Part shown: positions 5,452 to 10,627 of the stretch, one piece after another
Layout: every line of letters starts with the position of its first letter
How positions within the stretch are numbered: the first letter of the stretch is position 1
Source: Thermodesulfobacteriota bacterium
GTDB lineage: Bacteria; Desulfobacterota; BSN033; UBA1163
DNA: 10,627 nt
Direction: 5' to 3'
Assembly: GCA_030024065.1 (NCBI GenBank)
Contig: JASEIE010000118.1
Coordinates: forward strand, 1-10,627
The notes under the pieces: model-generated
Database searches by the model: none
The model's input: the letters and a program-made list of their open reading frames with translations, nothing else
What the model was told of the DNA's origin: nothing
Program-made: the position numbers and the translations under genes

Positions 5452-7152
5452 ATGGAAAAATCAGAATTGTGGGAAGTCATAGAAACGGATATTCTTGTCG
5501 TAGGGGGAGGCTTTGGCGGTTTGTGGGCCGCTCTGAGAGCTGCCGAATGCGGTGCCTCTGTCACTCTTGTTGACAAGTCCTTTGCGGGGAAATCCGGCCA
5601 TTCCTATTTTGCTGGGGGAGCCATGATGGTCCTGCTTCCCGAAGATGATCTCGATAAGTATGTGTACGATATCGTGCTCGGCAATGAATGGCTCGTAGAC
5701 CAAGAGGTGGTGAACGCCGTTTTTGCTGGCTCCTATGCTCGCCTGAAAGACCTTGAGCGCTTTGGGATTTCCTTCCGTAAAAGCGGTGGCCAGTATGTGT
5801 GGACAAAGGCAAGGGGAACGCGGAATGTGAAAAACCTATGGCCGGAGAATGCTACCGCGGCCGATGAAGTCACCATCTTGCGTAAGGTTGCCCTTTCGAG
5901 AAGGGTAAGCATTGTCAATCATGTCTACATCTATGATCTGGCCAAGGACGAGCAGGGCAGAGTGTGCGGTGCCCTAGGTATTGGGGTCAGAGATACCCGA
6001 AACTTCCTCTTTAAAGCCAAGAGTACGATTCTTGCCACAAATTCAGGTAGCTATAGGGGGCATCATCTCGCCTGTGAGTTGCAGGGGACCGGTCCTTTCA
6101 TGGCATACGATGCTAGTGCAGTAATTAAGAATCCGGAATTCCATTATATCAATATCCGACCGGTCAAACATGAGATGGAGGGCTCCGGGATACTGCCAGC
6201 CATTGGAGCTCGGTGGAAGAATGCAAAGGGCGTGCATTTCATGAAGACCTATGATCCTGTGCTCGAAGACAGAGCGCCGGTCTACAAGATTGTTGTTGCA
6301 GCAGCAAAGGAGGCCTTGAGGGGCCATGCGCCCATCTTCATGGATGTAGAGGGGATGACCGAAGAGGAAAGGGAGCGATTCCGCATCCTCCAGGTCAGCC
6401 ATGGCTGGATGCCTATACTATTTCAGAAATGTGAAAGAGAGGAAGGCTACAATCCACTCAGGGATAACATCGAGTGGCAACCCGCTTATGAGTCCAATAA
6501 ACTTGGTATCCACTGTGACGTGAATTGCAGGACCTCCTTGGAGGGCTTGTTTGCTGCGGGAATGGCGAGAACACTCGGCATCAATCCCTTTACCGGGTGG
6601 TCCATCGCCTCCTGCACGTGGTCAGGGTACACCGCTGGGGAGAGCGCATGTACCTATGCGAGGAATACACCTTGGAGACATGTGGATTGGGCGTACTTAC
6701 GTGAGAGAAGGAGGCGTTTCTTTGAGCCCCTCGAAAAAAAGAGTGGCTATGACCCCGACGCTCTGGTTCATGAGCTCCAAAGGATTCTTTTTCCGGCTGA
6801 CGTTTTGATCATTATGAGTGAGCCCAAGCTTCAGGAGGCACTAGAAAGAGTCATGCGCATGAAGAGCGAGAAATTGGGTTGCTTGAGGGCTTCCGATATG
6901 AGAGAACTCATCAAAGCAAGGGAAACCCAGACTATGGTTTTATCAGCGGAGATGATGCTGAGGGCAAGCATGATGAGAAAAGAAACAAGAGAGAATATAT
7001 TCTATCGGGAGGATTACCCAAATGCCGATAACGCGAAATGGCTCAAGTGGATAGTGGTTGAAAAAGGGAGGAACGGCGACATGAAGTTCTCGACGGAAGA
7101 TGTACCTTTCGAGAGGTATAAGTTCCGACCGCGCATAGGGGGACAGGCTTAA
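5452..7152 (+). CDS. FAD-dependent oxidoreductase, AprA/FrdA-like flavoprotein
   Basis: A 566-residue flavoprotein of the fumarate reductase/succinate dehydrogenase/AprA superfamily. The N-terminal Rossmann motif is DILVVGGGFGGLWAA (13-27). VDKSFAGKSGHSYFAGGAMM and LATNSGSYRG belong to the FAD-binding core. The capping domain (about 235-345) contains EDRAPVY. The second FAD segment, from R360 (LEGLFAAGMARTLGINPFTG), corresponds to the GLFAAGE...G...L motif of the family. The C-terminal helical domain ends with LSAEMMLRASMMRKETRENIFYREDYP (REDYP 519-523), which recalls the AprA C-terminus (REETRW...R-x-D-x-P). It is shorter than true AprA (about 620-660) and is not claimed as APS reductase. 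The frame stays open upstream into the ferredoxin gene. The ATG at 5452, right after an in-frame GTG, is preferred because AGGG lies about 10 bases upstream and the Rossmann fold starts 12 codons later. The substrate is unknown; the partner is the ferredoxin just upstream. Confidence 0.88.
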   Translation: MEKSELWEVIETDILVVGGGFGGLWAALRAAECGASVTLVDKSFAGKSGHSYFAGGAMMVLLPEDDLDKYVYDIVLGNEWLVDQEVVNAVFAGSYARLKDLERFGISFRKSGGQYVWTKARGTRNVKNLWPENATAADEVTILRKVALSRRVSIVNHVYIYDLAKDEQGRVCGALGIGVRDTRNFLFKAKSTILATNSGSYRGHHLACELQGTGPFMAYDASAVIKNPEFHYINIRPVKHEMEGSGILPAIGARWKNAKGVHFMKTYDPVLEDRAPVYKIVVAAAKEALRGHAPIFMDVEGMTEEERERFRILQVSHGWMPILFQKCEREEGYNPLRDNIEWQPAYESNKLGIHCDVNCRTSLEGLFAAGMARTLGINPFTGWSIASCTWSGYTAGESACTYARNTPWRHVDWAYLRERRRRFFEPLEKKSGYDPDALVHELQRILFPADVLIIMSEPKLQEALERVMRMKSEKLGCLRASDMRELIKARETQTMVLSAEMMLRASMMRKETRENIFYREDYPNADNAKWLKWIVVEKGRNGDMKFSTEDVPFERYKFRPRIGGQA

Positions 7153-7172
7153 ATTTTTCAAGTGATGCAGTA

Positions 7173-7302
7173 AACCCCGTTAGAAATTCCAGCGGGGCAT
7201 TAAACCCCGCCGGAATTAATCTGAAATGTAACCCCGCTGCAGCCGCTGGCCCAGAGGGCCTCTAGCCCGGAGGGAGCAGCGGGGCATTATTTCTAACGGG
7301 GT
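7173..7302. repeat. Fold-back intergenic repeat, expanded copy
   Basis: The 14-base arms of the repeat at 1196-1237 recur exactly (7174-7187 and 7289-7302). The interior is enlarged by 87 bases relative to that copy. The enlargement is bounded by a 13-base direct repeat CAGCGGGGCATTA (7190-7202 and 7277-7289). Inside are further AACCCCG starts (7203, 7230), a nine-base stem CCCCGCTGC/GCAGCGGGG (7232-7240/7276-7284), and small hairpins GGCCC-AGAG-GGCC-type and CCTC/GAGG. It sits 20 bp after the flavoprotein stop and could protect or end that transcript, though no T-run follows. Confidence 0.85.
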
Positions 7303-7362
7303 AAACGGTCCTTAGACGAACAAATAGATTTTCAGCCTATGTTTTTGGTAGTTACCCCTGAC

Positions 7363-7383
7363 GCCTTACGCTTCACGCCTTAC
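7363..7383 (+). repeat. Short heptamer array
   Basis: Three 7-base units in a row, GCCTTAC-GCTTCAC-GCCTTAC, sit in non-coding DNA; the 10-mer ACGCCTTACG recurs with a 14-base period. Such GTAAGGC-type heptamer strings are common in intergenic DNA of many bacteria. The function is unknown. Confidence 0.6.
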
Positions 7384-7654
7384 GATAAAGAATGCGGGAA
7401 CGCACCCCAGAACAATTAAAAGGTGAGGGAGATTAGAATACCAATTCACATTTCAAGGTCTGACACCTTTTCTCTTCGAAGGGTAATTTGGGGGTCGAAA
7501 TGGCCCTGATTAGGATTCTTAAATAATAGTGGAGGTTATCCCTGGAAAATAACACTTAAAGTATCCGGGTTTTCTTACAGCCTTAATTTTACCGATGAAA
7601 ATGGCGATTTAAGGCTAAAAAAACAGGTATTATCTGGATATATCTCTTTGGATG
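7384..7654. other. Gene-free stretch, nothing recognised
   Basis: No credible reading frame, RNA gene or known family was seen on either strand. The only structure is an 8-base inverted pair AGCCTTAA/TTAAGGCT (7579-7586/7609-7616), too widely spaced and without a T-run to be a terminator. The stretch lies between the repeats and an insertion-sequence remnant and may be decayed mobile DNA. Confidence 0.5.
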
Positions 7655-7837
7655 TCAACATCTTAGTCTGGTCCGACCCAAAGCATCCCTGTTTGCGTCA
7701 AGTTTTTGTTTCTTTCGCATTGATCCTCCTTTTAGTTGAGTTCGGTGAGCGTTATGAATCAAACGGTTCAGAATGGCATCGACAATCATCAGGTCCTCTC
7801 TATGATCATGCCAGCCAAAAAAGGGGACGGTTGTTCC
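7655..7837 (-). pseudogene. istB: IS21-family istB C-terminal remnant
   Basis: On the minus strand a frame without a start ends at TGA (7657-7655) and reads GWHDH then DAILNRLIHNAHRTQLKGGSMRKK. This closely follows the C-terminal signature of IstB helper ATPases of IS21 elements ([35 protein letters not shown] from memory). Only about 60 codons survive. A stop codon (7846-7844) closes the frame just upstream, and the rest of istB, istA and the terminal repeats are not found. An inactive relic of an IS21 insertion is the best reading. Confidence 0.75.
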
Positions 7838-7914
7838 AGTTATTTAAGGATTTCCTCCTGTTCTCTTTAATATGTTTCAAGATGGACTGGGCACGGTCTT
7901 TTTGAAGTCCTGGA

Positions 7915-7943
7915 TTGACTCCGCAAAATCTTTTGACTAAAAT
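7915..7943 (+). promoter_or_regulatory. Sigma70-like promoter for the racemase gene
   Basis: TTGACT (7915-7920), a 17-base spacer and TAAAAT (7938-7943) match five of six bases in each box at ideal spacing. Start of transcription would be near 7950, about 75 bases before the ATG at 8026, and that ATG has a near-perfect ribosome binding site. No operator-like palindrome was evident. Confidence 0.55.
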
Positions 7944-8025
7944 TCCGTTGAAGTCGGAGTCTGAAACCCAAGATTGCTATGACTCATTTTTCCGGAGCAT
8001 TGACCACCCAAGGAGGTAATTCCCG

Positions 8026-9030
8026 ATGAGAATCGAGAGGATGATTCAAACAGTTGATTCCCATACCGCAGGAGAACCGACCCGTGTCATCACAGGAGGC
8101 CTGCCTCACATCCCAGGGGAAACCATGGTCGAGAAGATGAACTATTTCAGGAAACATCTGGACTTCATCCGGACAAGCATCATTCAAGAGCCGAGGGGAC
8201 ACAGGGACATGATTGGAGCTGTCCTCTTACCCCCTTCGACTAAGGAGGCGGATTTCGGGGTTTTTTATATGACCCCCTTGAAATACCTGAATATGTGTGG
8301 CCACGGATCGATAGGCGTAGCAACGATCATTGTAGATATTGGACTGAAGGAGGCCTCAGAACCCATCACGAAGGTGCTTCTGGATACGCCTGCTGGAGTC
8401 GTTACGGTCAACGTTCATGTGAAGAATGGGGAGGTTGTGGCTGCAGGTTTGGTTAATGTTCCATCTTTCCTCTATGCGGACCGGGTAAGGATTTTGATCC
8501 CGGAAATCGAAGAACTGACGGTGGAGGTGGCTTTCGGGGGGAACTTTTACATTCTGGTAAATGCGGATGCTTTGAGGATCACCCTCTCACCGGAAAACGT
8601 CCCCCAATTTCATAAGCATTCAGGCCCTATTGCAGACGAGGTGAATAAGATCGTGAGGGCCATTCATCCCGAAGAGAAAGAGGTGACCCTGGTTCGGTCG
8701 GTGCTCTTTTATGGTGCTCCGACTCACCCTCAGGCCCGTACGAAGACCCTTCTCATCGGCAGCAGTGGAACAGTGGATCGATCCCCTTGTGGAACAGGGA
8801 CATCGGCAAAGATGGGGGTGCTGTATGCCCATGGAGAGCTGAGCCAGGGAGACACTTATTGTACGGAAAGCATCATAGGGACCCTCTTCCAGGGAAAAGT
8901 TCTTGAAGAGAAGAAAGTGGGTAGCTTCACAGCCATTGTCCCCGAGATTACAGGAAGCGCATACATTACGGGTTTCCATCAGTTTACCCTTGAGTCCTCT
9001 GACCCCTTAAAGCATAGGTTCATGCTGTAG
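8026..9030 (+). CDS. Proline racemase / hydroxyproline epimerase family protein
   Basis: A 334-residue cytoplasmic enzyme of the proline racemase superfamily (diaminopimelate-epimerase fold). It opens with the signature TVDSHTAGEPTRVITGG (9-25). Both catalytic cysteines are present: C91 in MCGHGSIG and C255 in DRSPCGTGTSA. The two-cysteine form fits a cofactor-independent racemase or epimerase, working as a thiol/thiolate pair. Relatives with Thr in place of the first Cys are trans-3-hydroxyproline dehydratases, which this is not. The substrate could be proline, 4-hydroxyproline or another small 2-amino acid. No proline reductase, hydroxyproline oxidase or D-amino acid genes are adjacent to decide it. 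AAGGAGGT (8010-8017), eight bases before the ATG, is an almost perfect ribosome binding site. The gene has its own promoter at 7915-7943 and is probably separate from the redox operon. Confidence 0.93.
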   Translation: MRIERMIQTVDSHTAGEPTRVITGGLPHIPGETMVEKMNYFRKHLDFIRTSIIQEPRGHRDMIGAVLLPPSTKEADFGVFYMTPLKYLNMCGHGSIGVATIIVDIGLKEASEPITKVLLDTPAGVVTVNVHVKNGEVVAAGLVNVPSFLYADRVRILIPEIEELTVEVAFGGNFYILVNADALRITLSPENVPQFHKHSGPIADEVNKIVRAIHPEEKEVTLVRSVLFYGAPTHPQARTKTLLIGSSGTVDRSPCGTGTSAKMGVLYAHGELSQGDTYCTESIIGTLFQGKVLEEKKVGSFTAIVPEITGSAYITGFHQFTLESSDPLKHRFML

Positions 9031-9089
9031 GATCTTTCCATGCCTGCTTACACCTGCCAAGGCTTCTTCAGCACCTTGCCTGGCTCCTC

Positions 9090-9611
9090 ATGTTCGAATC
9101 AGGACTTTGTAGAGACAACATGAAAGGGAGGGGTTACAAGAACGTTCAATTTGGTGTAATCCCTCAGCCCTGGGAGTTTATTGTGGTCACGAATCAAGAA
9201 GTCAAGGAGAAGATCTTTGCCGAAGGGGAGAGATGTCGAACATGGGCCCTTGAGAAGAGTGGATGGAAGTGGCTGGGATCCTACCCCCTGGACTTCCTGC
9301 GATCGGCACCTGCCCTCATCACCGTAGTCGGAGATCCGAAGAAGACCGGTGTAGATATGTTCATGGAAGAGGGGAATACGGCCTACCAGGCAGCCTGCGC
9401 AGCCGCCATCCAGAATATTCATCTTACGGCCTATTCCCTGGGTCTCGGCACCCTCTGGTTCACCCTCTTTGATAAGAAGGCGATGAGGGAGATACTGAGT
9501 ATTGATCCTGCAAAGACCCCTCTTGCATTGATCTGCCTTGGAAAACCAGGCGTTGCTCCTGCTGCCACACCCAGAAAGGGTGTGAAGGAAAAGACGACTT
9601 ATATTCGATAG
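9090..9611 (+). CDS. Nitroreductase-family protein, N-terminally truncated
   Basis: A 173-residue frame whose body matches FMN-dependent nitroreductase-type oxidoreductases: QPWEFIVVTNQEVKEKI (26-42), SAPALITVVGDPKK (72-85), the helix AAYQ-like ACAAAIQNI (102-110), and LGLGTLWFTLF (117-127), the glycine-rich FMN-side loop. Intact relatives carry about 50 residues before QPW, including the RRSxRxF FMN-phosphate site and the AAxxAPSxxNxQPW lead-in. Here only 25 unrelated residues precede QPW, and no RRS motif is found in any frame of 9031-9160. The body has no internal stop, so the damage is limited to the 5' end. ATG 9090 or 9120 could start it, neither with a convincing ribosome binding site. 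It begins 59 bp after the racemase stop. Probably a decaying gene that may not bind FMN properly. Confidence 0.75.
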   Translation: MFESGLCRDNMKGRGYKNVQFGVIPQPWEFIVVTNQEVKEKIFAEGERCRTWALEKSGWKWLGSYPLDFLRSAPALITVVGDPKKTGVDMFMEEGNTAYQAACAAAIQNIHLTAYSLGLGTLWFTLFDKKAMREILSIDPAKTPLALICLGKPGVAPAATPRKGVKEKTTYIR

Positions 9612-9689
9612 ACCTCTCAAAACATGGAGCGCGAGAGGAGTAATCCGGACTGCTTCGCTTGTTCTATCTTCGTCTATTGCGCCGCAGGG

Positions 9690-10577
9690 TTAACGACGAA
9701 GGACACCGTGGACCCCTGAGATAATCAAAACACCTCCAAGGATCTGCTGTAGGTAGATTTTCTCTCCCAGAAAGAAGGCGTTGAAAAGGATTGCCCACAG
9801 GGGGATGAAGTAGAGATAGACCATGGACCGGGCCACCCCCAGCTTTTTGATCATTCCATAATAGGAGACATGGCCGATGATCCCTGAAAAGAGGATCGCA
9901 TAGCCCAGAAGCCACCAGGTGGTTGCTCCGACCTGACTCAAGGGGACAGGGGATTTGTAAAAAGGAACGGCCAGCCACAGAACCAGCGAGCCGAAGATCA
10001 TGCAGTATCCCATCAGGCGCAGAGGCGAGTAGATGAGTAAAAGGGGTTTGGACCAGACGGAAAGAAAGATAGCCCCACAAAAGGCAGCCATCAGAGTCAG
10101 GAGGTCACCGGTAAGGGTATCCAGAGAGAAATGAAGCCTGGCCGTGGGTTTCAGCATGACCAGAAAGACTCCTGACAATGCGACCAGCATAAAGAGATAT
10201 TGTTTCTTTCCGACAAATTCCTTCTCCACCAGATGGACATAGAGAAAGCCCAAGAGAGGTGTGGACGAAAGGATCAATGCGGAGTTAGAAGCGGAGGTCA
10301 AGTCCAGGCCAATAGACCAGAGGATCTGATAGACCCCGATGCCTAAGATTCCCACCCATGCTACCTTCCCAAGATCTTTCTTTTGAATTGAAATTCCCTT
10401 TTCCCACTTATAAGTGACCAAGAGGACAAGAAGCCCGCAGAGGGTGAACCGGAGGGCTGCGAAAAGAACCGGTGACAGATCCTTAAGGGCCGACTTGACG
10501 ATGCCGTAGTTGGCTCCCCAGGTCAGGACGACAATGACAAGGAGGAGATGGCCGAGTTTTTGATTTTTTTCTGGCAT
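9690..10577 (-). CDS. EamA/DMT-family permease
   Basis: A 295-residue inner-membrane protein of the drug/metabolite transporter superfamily with two EamA repeats and about ten helices. The first repeat starts with LLLVIVVLTWGANYGIVKSAL, the WG-x-N signature. The second starts near GDLLTLMAAFCGAIFLSVWSK and ends with PLWAILFNAFFLGEKIYLQQILGGVLIISGV, the typical P-x-x-A...LGE...Q-x-x-G-x-x-L-I end. Relatives export amino acids, metabolites or drugs; the substrate here cannot be told. The frame continues upstream to TTG 10616 and ATG 10595. ATG 10577 (MPEKNQKLGH) is preferred because a short basic N-terminus before the first helix is typical; no strong ribosome binding site decides. It converges with the nitroreductase gene, 78 bp apart, with only a weak six-base inverted repeat (9613-9618/9633-9638) between them. 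Confidence 0.9.
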   Translation of the reverse strand: MPEKNQKLGHLLLVIVVLTWGANYGIVKSALKDLSPVLFAALRFTLCGLLVLLVTYKWEKGISIQKKDLGKVAWVGILGIGVYQILWSIGLDLTSASNSALILSSTPLLGFLYVHLVEKEFVGKKQYLFMLVALSGVFLVMLKPTARLHFSLDTLTGDLLTLMAAFCGAIFLSVWSKPLLLIYSPLRLMGYCMIFGSLVLWLAVPFYKSPVPLSQVGATTWWLLGYAILFSGIIGHVSYYGMIKKLGVARSMVYLYFIPLWAILFNAFFLGEKIYLQQILGGVLIISGVHGVLRR

Positions 10578-10627
10578 AACCCTACAACGATACATAATGA
10601 AATAAATGGTTGACAAATAGGCCTGAC

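Noticed and set aside
5452..7152. Naming the flavoprotein and ferredoxin as true adenylylsulfate reductase (AprA/AprB)
   Set aside because: The flavoprotein is shorter than AprA, the ferredoxin lacks the AprB C-terminal tail, and no sat, qmo or dsr genes are nearby; the resemblance is at superfamily level.
7173..7302. CRISPR-like or intrinsic terminator reading of the repeat
   Set aside because: There is no regular repeat-spacer period and no terminal T-run; it is better explained as a nested fold-back repeat.
7579..7616. Inverted pair AGCCTTAA/TTAAGGCT as a terminator
   Set aside because: The 22-base loop is too large for the weak 8-base stem, and no T-run follows on either strand.
7648..7905. 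85-codon plus-strand open frame
   Set aside because: The opposite strand here carries the IstB C-terminal signature; the plus frame has no ribosome binding site and no recognisable motif.
9099..9620. 173-codon minus-strand open frame
   Set aside because: It is exactly antisense to the nitroreductase body and has no recognisable motif.
9613..9638. CCTCTC/GAGAGG hairpin as a shared terminator between convergent genes
   Set aside because: Six base pairs with a 14-base loop and no T-run is too weak to call.

Overview
The window looks like a piece of chromosome from an anaerobic bacterium with moderate GC content. A Desulfobacterota or syntroph-like lineage is my best guess. It rests on gene content (NrfD membrane subunit, polyferredoxins, an AprA-like flavoprotein, a relic of an aldehyde:ferredoxin oxidoreductase) and on abundant intergenic hairpin repeats. 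It is not based on a phylogenetic marker.

Layout. Left, on the minus strand: a CorA-type Mg2+/Co2+ transporter (85-1149) and an IclR-family regulator (1257-2021), separated by a fold-back repeat (1196-1237). The intergenic region 2022-2239 is divergent. It holds back-to-back sigma70-like promoters with a 16-bp AT-rich palindrome between their -35 boxes. Rightward from it runs a gene train: a 27-codon leader ORF with a strong ribosome binding site (2240-2323), an NrfD-like membrane protein (2320-3336), a four-cluster ferredoxin (3338-3823), a ThiF/MoeB-like adenylyltransferase (3902-4672), a MoaD/ThiS-like carrier ending in Gly-Gly (4731-5003), a short decayed piece that looks like an aldehyde ferredoxin oxidoreductase (AOR) (5004-5178), a two-cluster ferredoxin (5214-5423) and an AprA/FrdA-like FAD protein (5452-7152).

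The gene train reads as a redox module under the divergent IclR regulator. NrfD and the 16-Cys ferredoxin would pass electrons to or from the quinone pool. ThiF and MoaD would activate and carry sulfur, as in molybdopterin-type cofactor assembly. The small ferredoxin and flavoprotein form an AprBA-like pair. The AOR-like scrap lies where a tungsten/molybdenum enzyme gene could once have stood. This suggests that its catalytic subunit was lost while its helper genes remained.

Right part: a gene-poor stretch (7153-8025) holds an expanded second copy of the fold-back repeat, a heptamer array and the C-terminal remnant of an IS21-type istB on the minus strand. A good promoter then leads to a proline racemase-family gene (8026-9030). 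Next come a nitroreductase-family gene lacking the normal N-terminus (9090-9611) and a convergent EamA/DMT permease (9690-10577, minus strand). No rRNA, tRNA or CRISPR was seen.
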